Assembly: GCA_050187175.1 (NCBI GenBank)
Contig: JBFWXS010000002.1
Coordinates: 178,537-242,536 of the forward strand
Direction of reading: 5' to 3'
DNA: 64,000 nucleotides
DNA from: Zeimonas sp050187175
GTDB taxonomy: Bacteria; Pseudomonadota; Gammaproteobacteria; Burkholderiales; Burkholderiaceae_E
The stretch's first letter is position 1, and each line of letters begins with the position of its first letter. Positions 55,297 through 64,000 of the stretch are shown here, piece by piece. Under the pieces are notes generated by a model. That model saw only the letters and a list, made by a program, of their open reading frames with translations, made no database searches and was not told where the DNA came from. The position numbers and the translations under genes were made by a program.

Positions 55297-57548
55297 GTCT
55301 CGGCGGCCGCTCCGGCCTCGGCGCGGGCGGTGATGCTGTCCTTGGCGGCTGAGCTGGCCGCTGCGGCTGCACTGGCTGCGGCGTCGATGCTAGCCGCGGC
55401 CTCGATACTGGCCGTGGCCTCCGCACCGGCCGCACCGGCCGGCGCGTCGCCGCCGTCCGCCGCGGCCTCATGCAGCGGCAGCGTGCACGAAAAGATCGAG
55501 CCGCCGTCGGCGCGCCCTTCGTAGCTCAGGTGCCCGCCGTGCGATTCGATGACCGATCGGCACAGGCTCAGGCCTATGCCCAGTCCGTCGGCCTTGGTCG
55601 TGACGAAGGCATTGAACAGCTGGACCTGCAGCTGCGGATCGACCCCGCGGCCGCGGTCCTTCACCGAAAGCCGCACCCAGCGCTGGCCCTCGCAGTCATG
55701 GACGCAGGTCTCGAGCTCGATCAGGCGCAGCGCGCGGGGCGTGTCGCCCATGGACTCGGCGGCGTTGCGTGTCAGGTTCAGCACCACCTGTTCGAGCATC
55801 GTCCGGTCGCCTAGCACCAGTGCCCGTTCGGAGAGGCGCAGCGCCACGCGCGCGCCCCATTTGCGCGCCTGTAGCTGGATGAGAGGCTCCACCCCGTGAA
55901 CGACGTCGCTGATGGCCGTCGGCTGCCGCTCGATGCGGCGCCGCCGCACGAAATCCTGAACGCTGCGTATGACCTGGCCGGCACGTTCCGACTGCGAGCG
56001 GATCCGGCCCAGCGCCGCACGCACGGCGTTCATGCCGCCGAAGAGCGCGGCGCCGTGGCGGCCGTCGCTGCTGCTACCGCCGCCGCTGCCACCGCCACTG
56101 CCACCGCTCCCTTCGCCCCCGTCGTCGCGCTCCGCGCCGCTGCCGCGCGCCGCCGGCAGCAGGTTCTCGCAGGCGGTGGCGTAGCTGGTGATCGCGGCCA
56201 GCGGCTGGTTCAGTTCGTGCGACAGTGCTGAAGCCACCTCGCCGAGCATCGCCATGCGCGCGTGCGCCTGCAGCTTCTCCTGCTGGCGCCGGTTCAGTTC
56301 CTCGATGCGGCGCAGATCGCTGATATCCAGGATGGAACCCATCCACCCGGCCTGCTGGCCGTGCTCATCGATCAGCGGCGCCTCGAACACCAGGGCCGGG
56401 AAGCGGTCGCCGTTGCGGCGCATGAACTCCGTCTCGTAGCCGTGCCGGTTGGCGCCGCCGCCCAGCACTTGGGCATTGCGCCGTTCATGCGCCTCCTGGT
56501 TCTCCGGCACCCAGTACGGCATCGGCGGTTCGCTGCCGATCAGCTCGTCGGCCGAGAAGCCCGTCATCTGGCAAAAGGCCGGGTTGACGTAGGTGATGCG
56601 GCCCTCGAGGTCGCGGGCGCGCAGGCCGGTGATCAGCGAGTCCTCCATGGCCTTGCGGAAGGCGTGCTGATCGCGCAGCTCGCTCTCGGCTTTCAGGCGC
56701 AGCTTGGTGTCGCGCCACAGCAGCATGCCGCTGGCCAGCAGCGCCATCGTGACGGCGGCCAGTAGCACGGCCAGCACGTTGGGCACCAGCTTGGGCTGCT
56801 GCTGCAGGCTGTTCACGCGCAGCAGCAGCGTGACGCCGGGCAGCTCCAGCGGCGCGCTGGCGGTATAGACGCCGGCGCCTTTCAGGCCGCTCGAGCTGCG
56901 GGCCACGAAGGTGCCGTCAACTTCGCTCAGGTAGACCTGGTGGGTCCGCTGGAAGTCGGCCGGCAGCAGGCGGTCGAGCAGCCGCTGCAGCGAATAAATG
57001 GCCAGCATGGCGCCGTCCGGGCTGCCCCGGCCGTACGGCATGGCCAGCTCGGTGACCTCGAAGCCGTAGCCGTCGGTCACCTGGATATAGTAGGGCCGCG
57101 AGTAGACGGCTCGCGAGAACATGATGGCCGAGCGTTTGGCCAGCGTCGTCTCGAAGCCCAGGGTCTCCCGCGAGCGCGCATCGATCCGCGGCCGCGGCAT
57201 CGCCGAATCGACACCGCTCAGCAGGTCGCCCTCGGCGTTGCGCATCTCGATGCGCAGCAGCGCCGGGTCGTCGGCCAGCAGCTGCAGCGCCGTCGCCTCG
57301 AAGCGGCGCAACGAATCCCCGCCCTGCGGCAGCTCCGCCGCCAGCAGCCGCAGCCCGTTCTCGGTCTCGGCCAGCCGCGCGCGCGCCTCGGCGACGGCCG
57401 CCGTGGTGGCGTCGGTAAGAGCCTCTTCCTTCTCGTTGCGCTCGTAGGCCACCGCCAGCCAGACCGCCGCTGCCAGCACGGCGCCCACCAGCAGCGCGAC
57501 GAGCGCGGCCAGGATGCCGGTGCGGGTGAGGGAGCGCAGATGGATCAT
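55293..57548 (-). CDS. PAS-domain sensor histidine kinase
   Basis: The 751-residue membrane kinase has an N-terminal helix (about residues 10-32), a large extracytoplasmic sensor, a second helix (about 265-285), a PAS/PAC domain (about 310-425) and a kinase core with His444 in ASALSHELNQPLAAI. The ATPase carries NLTRNAAESMG and DGLGIGLSLCRSVIESHGG. A Gly/Ser-rich insertion lies at about residues 465-498 within the HisKA region, and an Ala/Ser-rich repeat tail ends the protein. It is coupled to the response regulator. Confidence 0.94.
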   Translation of the reverse strand: MIHLRSLTRTGILAALVALLVGAVLAAAVWLAVAYERNEKEEALTDATTAAVAEARARLAETENGLRLLAAELPQGGDSLRRFEATALQLLADDPALLRIEMRNAEGDLLSGVDSAMPRPRIDARSRETLGFETTLAKRSAIMFSRAVYSRPYYIQVTDGYGFEVTELAMPYGRGSPDGAMLAIYSLQRLLDRLLPADFQRTHQVYLSEVDGTFVARSSSGLKGAGVYTASAPLELPGVTLLLRVNSLQQQPKLVPNVLAVLLAAVTMALLASGMLLWRDTKLRLKAESELRDQHAFRKAMEDSLITGLRARDLEGRITYVNPAFCQMTGFSADELIGSEPPMPYWVPENQEAHERRNAQVLGGGANRHGYETEFMRRNGDRFPALVFEAPLIDEHGQQAGWMGSILDISDLRRIEELNRRQQEKLQAHARMAMLGEVASALSHELNQPLAAITSYATACENLLPAARGSGAERDDGGEGSGGSGGGSGGGSSSDGRHGAALFGGMNAVRAALGRIRSQSERAGQVIRSVQDFVRRRRIERQPTAISDVVHGVEPLIQLQARKWGARVALRLSERALVLGDRTMLEQVVLNLTRNAAESMGDTPRALRLIELETCVHDCEGQRWVRLSVKDRGRGVDPQLQVQLFNAFVTTKADGLGIGLSLCRSVIESHGGHLSYEGRADGGSIFSCTLPLHEAAADGGDAPAGAAGAEATASIEAAASIDAAASAAAAASSAAKDSITARAEAGAAAET

Positions 57549-57673
57549 TGCCAGGACCTTACAGGATTCGGCGCCTCGCGGCAGTCTTTGGTCCGCCGGC
57601 AAGCCGGTCCGGCGCGGCTAGGGAGAGCCACCTCCCCTTCAGGCACGCCCCCAACCTTGCCACCAACCTTGCA

Positions 57674-57793
57674 GGGAGCGGCAGGCGCGGGCTGGCGGGT
57701 GGGATGTATGCGGCGCCGAGCAGCACAGGGCAGTCGGCCCACAGGGCCGACCGCCGCATCCATCCCACCCGCCAGCCCACGCCTGCCGCTCCC
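57674..57793 (+). repeat. Short palindromic element, copy 3, in the kinase-alaS divergent spacer
   Basis: Two 33-nt arms (57674-57706 and 57761-57793) pair with one mismatch. The intervening 54 nt keeps the gtatgcggcgccgagcagc block and the gtcggcccacagggccgac hairpin, but lacks the leader block and the long gtcttggggc stem of copies 1 and 2. The 322-bp spacer 57549-57870 otherwise holds only the alaS leader. Confidence 0.85.
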
Positions 57794-57870
57794 CGCCCGC
57801 AGCCATTCTTTTGCCATCATTTCGGTAGAATCCCAAATTCTCCTGAAAAATCAAACGATTCGAGCACCTC

Positions 57871-60486
57871 ATGAAGTCGGCCGAGATCCGAGAAAAGTTC
57901 CTGCGCTTCTTCGAGTCGAAGGGGCACACGATCGTGCCGTCGAGCTCGCTGGTCCCGGCCAACGATCCGACGCTGCTGTTCACCAATAGCGGCATGGTGC
58001 AGTTCAAGGACGTCTTTCTCGGACGCGAGCAGCGCCCGTACAAGCGGGCCACCAGCGCACAGCGCAGCGTGCGCGCCGGCGGCAAGCATAACGATCTGGA
58101 GAACGTCGGCTACACGGCCCGGCATCACACGTTCTTCGAGATGCTCGGCAACTTCTCGTTCGGCGACTATTTCAAGCGCGACGCGATCCGCTATGCGTGG
58201 GAGCTGCTGACGCAGGTCTACGGGCTGCCGGCCGAGCGGCTGTGGGTCACCGTCTATCAGGAAGACGACGAAGCCTGGGGCATCTGGGCCAATGAGATCG
58301 GCGTGCCGCACGAGCGCATCATCCGCATCGGCGATAACAAGGGCGCGCGCTACGCGTCGGACAACTTCTGGCAGATGGCCGATACCGGCCCCTGCGGTCC
58401 GTGCAGCGAGATCTTCTATGACCATGGTCCCGATGTCTGGGGCGGCCCGCCGGGGTCGGCCGAGCAGGACGGCGATCGCTACATCGAGATCTGGAACCTG
58501 GTGTTCATGCAGTTCGACCGCGACGCGGCCGGCACGCTGGCACCGCTGCCCAAGCCCTGTGTCGACACCGGCATGGGCCTCGAACGCATCGCCGCCGTGC
58601 TGCAGCACGTGCACAGCAACTACGAGATCGATCTGTTCCAGGCGCTGATCGCCGCCGCCGCGCGCGAGACCGGCACTGCCGACCTCGCCAATCCGTCGCT
58701 GCGCGTCATCGCCGACCACATCCGCGCCTGCTCGTTCCTGATCGTCGACGGCGTCATCCCCGGCAACGAAGGCCGGGGCTACGTGCTGCGCCGGATCATC
58801 CGCCGCGCACTGCGGCACGGCTACAAGCTGGGCCGCACGCAGCCGTTCTTCTACCGGCTGGTGGCTGATCTGGACGCGGCCATGGGACAGGCCTATCCGG
58901 AGCTCAGCGCTGCCCGCGAACGCGTGGCGCAGGTGCTGAAGCAGGAAGAGGAACGTTTCGGCGAGACGCTCGAGCACGGCATGGCCATCCTCGAGCAGGC
59001 GCTGGCCGGCGGGGCGCGCCAGCTCGACGGCGAGACGGCGTTCAAGCTGTACGACACCTACGGCTTCCCGCTCGACCTGACCGCCGACGTCTGCCGCGAG
59101 CGGGACATCAGCGTCGACGAGGCCGGCTTCGAGACCGCGATGAACCGGCAGCGCGAGCAGGCGCGCGCCGCGGGCAAGTTCAAGATGTCGGCCGGCCTCG
59201 ACTACACGGGGGCGGCCACCGAGTTTAAGGGCTACGAGCAGCTGGCGCTGGACGACGCGCGTATCACCGCGCTGTACGCGGACGGCGTCTCGGTGCCGGC
59301 GCTGCAGGCCGGCCAGCATGGCGTGGTCGTGCTCGATCGCACGCCGTTCTACGCCGAGTCCGGCGGGCAGGTCGGCGATGCCGGCCGCATCGCATCGGCC
59401 GCAGGCGCGAGCTTCGACGTGGCCGACACGCAGAAGATCCAGTCCGAGGTGTTCGGCCATCATGGCGCGCTGCGCAGCGGCACGCTGCACGTCGGCGACG
59501 TGGTGACCGCCAGCGTCGACGGCGAGCGCCGCGCCCGCACGATGCGCAACCATTCGGCCACGCACCTGATGCACAAGGCGCTGCGCGAAGTGCTGGGCTC
59601 GCACGTGCAGCAGAAGGGCTCGCTCGTCGATTCGACCAAGACGCGATTCGACTTCTCGCACAATGCACCGCTGACCGCCGACGAGATCCGCCGCGTCGAG
59701 GACATCGTCAATCGCGAGATCCTCGCCAATCCGGACGTGCAGGCGCGTCTGATGGGCTTCGACGAGGCGGTCAAGGGCGGCGCGATGGCGCTGTTCGGCG
59801 AGAAGTACGGCGACTCGGTGCGCGTGCTCGACATCGGCTCGTCGCGCGAACTGTGCGGCGGCACGCACGTGGCGCGCACCGGCGACATCGGGCTGTTCAA
59901 GATCGTCTCGGAAAGCGGCGTCGCCGCCGGCGTGCGGCGCATCGAGGCGATCACCGGCGACAATGCCGTGGCCTGGGTGCAGGATCTGGATGCGCGGCTG
60001 AACTCGGCGGCCGCGCTGCTGAAGGCGCCGGCCGCGGAGCTCGACGCGAAGATCGGGCAGCTGCTCGATCAGGCGAAGCAGCTCGAGAAGGAACTCGCGC
60101 GGCTGAAGTCCAAGCTGGCGGCCTCGCAGGGCGAAGACCTCGCGGCGCAGGCGACCGACGTCAACGGCGTGAAGGTCCTGGCCGCGGCGCTCGAAGGGGC
60201 CGACGCCAAGACGCTGCGCGAGACGGTCGACAAGCTGAAGGACAAGCTGAAGTCGGCGGCCATCGTGCTGGCGGCCGTCGACGGCGCCAAGGTCAGCCTG
60301 ATCGCGGGGGTCACGAGCGACGCCAATGGCCGTGTCAAGGCCGGCGAGCTGGTCAACTTCGTGGCGCAGCAGGTCGGCGGCAAGGGCGGCGGCCGGCCCG
60401 ACATGGCGCAGGCCGGCGGCACCGACTCGTCCAGGCTGCCGGCGGCTCTCGCCGGCGTGACGGACTGGGTTCGCGAGCGTCTCTGA
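57871..60486 (+). CDS. alaS: Alanyl-tRNA synthetase
   Basis: The 871-residue class II synthetase charges and edits tRNA-Ala. The N-terminal catalytic core has RQPYKRATSAQRSVRAGGKHNDLENVG-type sequence and GLERIAAVLQ. The editing domain has HSATHLMHKAL and CGGTHVART zinc/editing motifs, and a C-terminal DHHA1 segment ends GKGGGRPDMAQAGG. Length and order are complete. It is divergent from the sensor kinase across copy 3 of the palindromic element. Confidence 0.98.
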   Translation: MKSAEIREKFLRFFESKGHTIVPSSSLVPANDPTLLFTNSGMVQFKDVFLGREQRPYKRATSAQRSVRAGGKHNDLENVGYTARHHTFFEMLGNFSFGDYFKRDAIRYAWELLTQVYGLPAERLWVTVYQEDDEAWGIWANEIGVPHERIIRIGDNKGARYASDNFWQMADTGPCGPCSEIFYDHGPDVWGGPPGSAEQDGDRYIEIWNLVFMQFDRDAAGTLAPLPKPCVDTGMGLERIAAVLQHVHSNYEIDLFQALIAAAARETGTADLANPSLRVIADHIRACSFLIVDGVIPGNEGRGYVLRRIIRRALRHGYKLGRTQPFFYRLVADLDAAMGQAYPELSAARERVAQVLKQEEERFGETLEHGMAILEQALAGGARQLDGETAFKLYDTYGFPLDLTADVCRERDISVDEAGFETAMNRQREQARAAGKFKMSAGLDYTGAATEFKGYEQLALDDARITALYADGVSVPALQAGQHGVVVLDRTPFYAESGGQVGDAGRIASAAGASFDVADTQKIQSEVFGHHGALRSGTLHVGDVVTASVDGERRARTMRNHSATHLMHKALREVLGSHVQQKGSLVDSTKTRFDFSHNAPLTADEIRRVEDIVNREILANPDVQARLMGFDEAVKGGAMALFGEKYGDSVRVLDIGSSRELCGGTHVARTGDIGLFKIVSESGVAAGVRRIEAITGDNAVAWVQDLDARLNSAAALLKAPAAELDAKIGQLLDQAKQLEKELARLKSKLAASQGEDLAAQATDVNGVKVLAAALEGADAKTLRETVDKLKDKLKSAAIVLAAVDGAKVSLIAGVTSDANGRVKAGELVNFVAQQVGGKGGGRPDMAQAGGTDSSRLPAALAGVTDWVRERL

Positions 60487-60555
60487 ACACTGCCCGCAGC
60501 CACGACCTTGTCCGACCGACCCACGGCCGCTGCGTAGGCGGCCCGCCTTTCCGCC

Positions 60556-61776
60556 ATGCGCACGCTGATCGCGCTCACGGTTCTCAACCACATCGCATTC
60601 GTCGGCAGCCGCATCGCGGTGCCGCTGGCGGCGCTGCAGCTCGGCGCTTCGCCGTTCGCCATAGGCCTGCTGCTGTCCTTCTACGGGCTGCTGCCGATGT
60701 TCCTGTCGGTGGCCGGCGGCCGCTGGGTCGACCGCGTCGGCATGCGGCTGCCCATGATCTACGGCACGGTCGTGCTGCTGTTCGGCGTCGCCGTGCCCTG
60801 CCTGATGTGGGACATCGGTGCCCTGTATCTGTCGACGGTCACCATCGGCCTCGGCTTCATGGCGTTCCATCTGTCGCTGCAGAAGGCCGCCGGCATACTC
60901 GGCGGCCCGAACGCGCGCAAGGACAACTTCGCGTTGATGGCGCTCGGCTTCTCGCTGTCCGGCCTGATCGGCCCGACCTTGACCGGCATCGTCATCGATG
61001 CCACCAGCTATCGCGTCGCGTTCGGCGTACTGGCGCTGCTGCCGATCGGCGTGCTGATCGCGCTGCGGCGCTTTCCGTTCGCCAGCAAGCTGCCGCACGT
61101 TCGCCGCGACACTTCGGTGCCCGACGGCGAACCGGTCAGGGTGCTCGATCTGCTGCGTACGCCCGAGATGCAGCGGCTCTATCTGGCGGTGACGCTGCTG
61201 TCGTCGGCCTGGGACGTGCACCAGTTCCTGGTGCCGCTGTACGGCGCCAAGATCGGCCTGTCGGCCTCGAAGATCGGCATGGTCCTCAGCGCGTTCTCGC
61301 TGGCCACCTTTCTCGTGCGGCTGGCGCTGCCGTGGCTGGCGCGCCATGTGTCCGAGTGGCCGCTGATCCTCGCTGCGGTCAGCACAGCGGGCGTGGTCTA
61401 TGTGCTGTACCCGTTCTTCGGCTCGCTGCCGGTGATGATCACGCTGTCGTTCCTGCTCGGCCTCGGCCTGGGCATGTCGCAGCCGATGATCATGGTGCTG
61501 CTGCACCATGCGTCTCCGCCCGATCGCATCGGCGAGGCTGCCGGCCTGCGGCTCACGCTGGTCAACGGCACGCAGACCTTCCTGCCGATGACCTTCGGGG
61601 CGTTCGGCGGCGCCTTCGGTCTGGGCGCGATGTTCTGGGGGCTGTCGGCGCTGCTCGGCGGCGGGCTCTGGTACACGGTGCGCGGGCTGCGTGCCGAGGG
61701 GCGCCTGAGCCGGGCGACGCTGCGGCCCGCATCGAACACCCCGCCGCCGCCGCCCGACGACGAGCCGCGCGGTTGA
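60556..61776 (+). CDS. MFS transporter
   Basis: The 406-residue protein has about 12 hydrophobic segments and an MFS-type loop between helices 2 and 3 (GGRWVDRVGMRLPM). The second half has a related loop. It may be an efflux or uptake carrier; no substrate can be inferred. It lies 69 bp after alaS. Confidence 0.9.
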   Translation: MRTLIALTVLNHIAFVGSRIAVPLAALQLGASPFAIGLLLSFYGLLPMFLSVAGGRWVDRVGMRLPMIYGTVVLLFGVAVPCLMWDIGALYLSTVTIGLGFMAFHLSLQKAAGILGGPNARKDNFALMALGFSLSGLIGPTLTGIVIDATSYRVAFGVLALLPIGVLIALRRFPFASKLPHVRRDTSVPDGEPVRVLDLLRTPEMQRLYLAVTLLSSAWDVHQFLVPLYGAKIGLSASKIGMVLSAFSLATFLVRLALPWLARHVSEWPLILAAVSTAGVVYVLYPFFGSLPVMITLSFLLGLGLGMSQPMIMVLLHHASPPDRIGEAAGLRLTLVNGTQTFLPMTFGAFGGAFGLGAMFWGLSALLGGGLWYTVRGLRAEGRLSRATLRPASNTPPPPPDDEPRG

Positions 61777-61813
61777 ACCCGGCCCCGTCTGCCACCATCC
61801 GGAGTCCGCGACG

Positions 61814-62425
61814 ATGAGCTCATCCGCTTCTCCGCAACCCTTGCCGCAGGCCGCTGCAGCGGCCGGGGTCGGACCGCCGCCGGCCTCGCTGAGCGAGCTG
61901 TTCTTCACCTTCACGCGGCTGGCGCTGCACGGCTTCGGCGGCGTGCTGCCGTGGGCGCAGCGCGTCATCGTCGACGAGCGGCGCTGGCTGTCGCAGGCCG
62001 AGTTCGTCGAAATGCTCGCGTTCGCGCAGCTGATGCCGGGGCCGAACATCTGCAACCTGTCGATGATGGTCGGCGACCGCTATTTCGGCTGGCGCGGCGC
62101 GGCCGTCTCGCTGGCCGGCATGCTGGTGTTTCCGGCGATCCTGGTGGTGGCGCTCGCCTTCGCGCATCAGCAGTTCGCGCAGATTCCCTGGGTGCAGCGC
62201 GCCGTCTCCGGCATGGCGGCGGTGGCGGCGGGACTGCTGATCGCCACCGGCGTCAAGCTGGCCTACGCGCTGGCCGGCCGCTGGCGCTGGCTCGCATTCG
62301 GCGTGGCGGCCTTCGTCGGCATTGCGATCTTGCGCTGGCCGCTGGTTGTCGTGCTCGCGCTGCTGGGCCCGCTGGCGGTCTCGCTGGCCTGGTACGTGCA
62401 GGGACGCGGGGAGCCCAGGCGATGA
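61814..62425 (+). CDS. Chromate transporter, N-terminal-type CHR subunit
   Basis: The 203-residue membrane protein has the CHR domain pattern TRLALHGFGGVLPWAQR, AEFVEMLAFAQLMPGPNICNLSMMVG and several hydrophobic helices. It is one half of a split ChrA pair and overlaps the second half by 4 bp (ATGA). The pair should export chromate or a related oxyanion. Confidence 0.92.
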   Translation: MSSSASPQPLPQAAAAAGVGPPPASLSELFFTFTRLALHGFGGVLPWAQRVIVDERRWLSQAEFVEMLAFAQLMPGPNICNLSMMVGDRYFGWRGAAVSLAGMLVFPAILVVALAFAHQQFAQIPWVQRAVSGMAAVAAGLLIATGVKLAYALAGRWRWLAFGVAAFVGIAILRWPLVVVLALLGPLAVSLAWYVQGRGEPRR

Positions 62426-62949
62426 GCGCGGTCGATCTGCTGGCGCTGTTCGGCCATTTCGCGATGCTGTCGGTCCTTTCGGTCGGCGGCGCGCTCAGCG
62501 CGTCGCCCGAGATGCATCGCTACCTCGTCGAACAGCGCGGCTGGCTCAGCCACACCGAGTTCGTCGACTCGATCGCGCTGGCGCAGGCCGCGCCGGGGCC
62601 GAACATCCTGTTCGTGACGCTGATCGGCTGGCACGCCGCCGGCGCGATGGGCGCGGTCGCGGCGACGGTGGGCATCCTGCTGCCGTCGAGCCTGATCTGC
62701 CATTTCGGCAATCGCTGGCGCAGTGCGAACGACGATACGCGCCTGGTGCGCGCGATCCGGCTGGGCCTGTCGCCGATCGCCATCGGCCTGACGCTGTCGG
62801 CGGGCTGGATCATCGCCGTCACCAATAACACCGACTGGAAGCTCGCGCTGCTGTCGGTGGCGGCGTTCGGTTTCTTCCTGTTCAGCCGGCGCAACCCGCT
62901 GTGGCTGATCGCCGGCGGAGCGCTGGCTGGTGGGCTGGGGCTGATCTGA
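62422..62949 (+). CDS. Chromate transporter, C-terminal-type CHR subunit
   Basis: The 175-residue membrane protein has the second CHR pattern FGHFAMLSVLSVGGALSASPEMHRY, TEFVDSIALAQAAPGPNILFV and four to five hydrophobic segments. It is translated with the upstream half. Short paired CHR proteins usually work as heterodimers with opposite membrane orientation, as known for split ChrA. Confidence 0.92.
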   Translation: MSAVDLLALFGHFAMLSVLSVGGALSASPEMHRYLVEQRGWLSHTEFVDSIALAQAAPGPNILFVTLIGWHAAGAMGAVAATVGILLPSSLICHFGNRWRSANDDTRLVRAIRLGLSPIAIGLTLSAGWIIAVTNNTDWKLALLSVAAFGFFLFSRRNPLWLIAGGALAGGLGLI

Positions 62950-63011
62950 GCGGATGCTGCTCCCCGCATGGCGCTAAACTCTTGATCTTTCAGGCTTCGT
63001 TCCGTCCCGCC

Positions 63012-63254
63012 ATGACCGATCCCATTCCCGCCGTCGAGCGTGAAGTCGATGCCCGCGGCCTGACCTGTCCGCTGCCTATCCTGCGGGCCAAGAAGGCGCT
63101 GGCCGAGCTGCAGAGCGGCCAGGTGCTGAAAGTGGTCGCCACCGATCCCGGCGCGCCCCGCGACTTCGAGGCGTTCGCGCGCCAGACCGGCCACGCGCTG
63201 CTGCGCACCGACAGCGCCGACCGCGAGTGGGCGTTTTACCTGCAGCATCGCTAG
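63012..63254 (+). CDS. TusA-like sulfurtransferase family protein
   Basis: The 80-residue protein has the TusA pattern VDARGLTCPLPILRAKKALAEL with the conserved Cys that carries persulfide sulfur. Stand-alone TusA-like proteins deliver sulfur to tRNA thiolation or other pathways. The ATG at 63012 is preferred because it gives the family length. It lies 62 bp after the chromate transporter gene. Confidence 0.93.
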   Translation: MTDPIPAVEREVDARGLTCPLPILRAKKALAELQSGQVLKVVATDPGAPRDFEAFARQTGHALLRTDSADREWAFYLQHR

Positions 63255-63302
63255 ACAGGGCCTAGGCCGCCGGGAGGGCCCGTTCCCGAACAGGAGTCGA
63301 GA

Positions 63303-64000
63303 ATGAACGTGCAATTCGACTTCAGCGGCAAGACCGTGCTGATCACCGGCGGCGTCTCCGGAATCGGCGCCGCCGCCAGCATCGCGTTCCGTCGCGCCGG
63401 CGCCGAGGTCATTGCATGCGGCCTGACGCTGGACGAACTGGCGGCCGCGCGCGCCGAGCCGGCCTTCAACGGCATCCGGATCGAGCCGCTCGACGTCCGG
63501 CAGCGGCCAGCCGTCGACGCGCTGGTCGACAGCCTGCCGTCGCTGGACATCGTCGTGGCCAGCGCCGGCATGATCTGCCGGGACGCCGAGCACGACCCCG
63601 ACGTCTTCGACGAAGTGCTCGACGTCAACCTGTCGGGCGGCATGCGCGTCGCAGCCGCCGCTCGACCGCTGCTGAGCCGCTCGCATGGCTCCATCGTGTT
63701 CGTCGCGTCGGTGATGTCCTTCTTCGGCGGGCCGCGGCAGCCGGCCTATTCGGCATCGAAGGGCGCGGTCCGTAATCTGACGATGTCGCTGGCGGCGGCC
63801 TATGCGGCCGACCGCATCCGCGTCAATGCCGTCGCGCCCGGCTGGGTTCTCACCAACCTGTCGCGCGGCGCGCGCGAGGATCCGGCGCGTGCCGACGCGA
63901 TTCTGGCGCGCACGCCGCTGGGCCGCTGGGCCGATCCGGCGGAGATCGCCGATCCGATCCTGTTCCTGTGCTCGGATGCGGCACGATACATGACGGGCTC
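63303..64000 (+). CDS. Short-chain dehydrogenase/reductase, truncated by the window end
   Basis: The visible 232 residues begin with the NAD-binding motif TGGVSGIGAAASIAFRRAG, then NLSGG, the catalytic Ser in FVASVMS and the YSASKGA Tyr/Lys motif, followed by VNAVAPGWVLTNLS. This is a classical SDR. The C-terminus lies beyond base 64000. The substrate is unknown. A ggagtcg ribosome site precedes the ATG. Confidence 0.95.
   Translation, partial: MNVQFDFSGKTVLITGGVSGIGAAASIAFRRAGAEVIACGLTLDELAAARAEPAFNGIRIEPLDVRQRPAVDALVDSLPSLDIVVASAGMICRDAEHDPDVFDEVLDVNLSGGMRVAAAARPLLSRSHGSIVFVASVMSFFGGPRQPAYSASKGAVRNLTMSLAAAYAADRIRVNAVAPGWVLTNLSRGAREDPARADAILARTPLGRWADPAEIADPILFLCSDAARYMTG

Noticed and set aside
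57817..62055. A 1412-codon minus-strand open frame opposite alaS and the MFS gene
   Set aside because: It is antisense to well-supported genes and encodes low-complexity Arg/Gln/Ala-rich sequence. Long stop-free antisense frames are expected at this GC content.

Overview
The window is a GC-rich bacterial chromosome segment, most probably from the order Burkholderiales (Betaproteobacteria). The evidence is the glycolytic/purine block gap-pgk-pyk-fba-purC-purE-purK-sua5, several Liv-type and tricarboxylate (Tct/Bug) transporters, a kynA/kynU pair, and PEP-CTERM proteins ending in the 'PAPATLALLGLGLLGLG..RRR' style. Almost every stretch is coding, so many long antisense open frames are high-GC shadows.

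Layout. 0-9.4 kb: gap, pgk, pyk, fba (glycolysis/gluconeogenesis), then purC, purE, purK (purine synthesis) and a Sua5-type tRNA threonylcarbamoyl-AMP synthase. 9.4-12.2 kb: three envelope proteins (DUF3617, a short YadA-type trimeric adhesin, a BamE-like/OmpA protein). 12.2-17.2 kb: a Liv ABC transporter operon on the minus strand (livK-H-M-G-F). 17.2-22.2 kb: an alpha/beta hydrolase, upp, a MaoC hydratase, glutaryl-CoA dehydrogenase and a divergent LysR regulator. 22.3-35.0 kb: a catabolic island with a two-subunit Rieske oxygenase, a second complete Liv-type transporter, a TIM-barrel isomerase, a GntR regulator with a palindromic operator pair, a small protein plus amidase, a CoA-transferase, an enoyl-CoA hydratase and a PuuE-like deacetylase. 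Its substrate is unknown. 35.0-37.2 kb: kynU-kynA. 37.5-42.3 kb: msrA, a lemA/TPM-domain operon, an amidase and a metallo-hydrolase. 42.4-47.0 kb: three PEP-CTERM proteins, each preceded by a sigma-54-like promoter, around glnS. 47.1-50.5 kb: serA, an FKBP isomerase, a beta-hydroxyacid dehydrogenase and a haloacid dehalogenase. 51.4-57.5 kb: a tctCBA tripartite tricarboxylate transporter with a PAS histidine kinase and a FixJ-type response regulator. 57.9-64 kb: alaS, an MFS transporter, a split chromate transporter pair, a TusA-like protein and a truncated SDR.

The most unusual non-coding feature is a family of three long palindromic elements (about 4.07-4.40, 51.02-51.36 and 57.67-57.79 kb). 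They share conserved blocks, but the long inverted arms have different sequences in each copy while staying almost perfectly self-complementary. Short in-frame or intergenic tandem repeats (units of 6, 11, 14, 20, 21 and 24 bp) are also frequent. Both runs of 100 N are flanked by exact 127-nt duplications, which looks like unmerged contig ends from a k=127 assembly and not biology.

The two best leads are the 22.3-35 kb catabolic island with its shared AT-rich operators and the covarying palindromic repeat family. The sigma-54/PEP-CTERM regulon is a third, well-supported signal.
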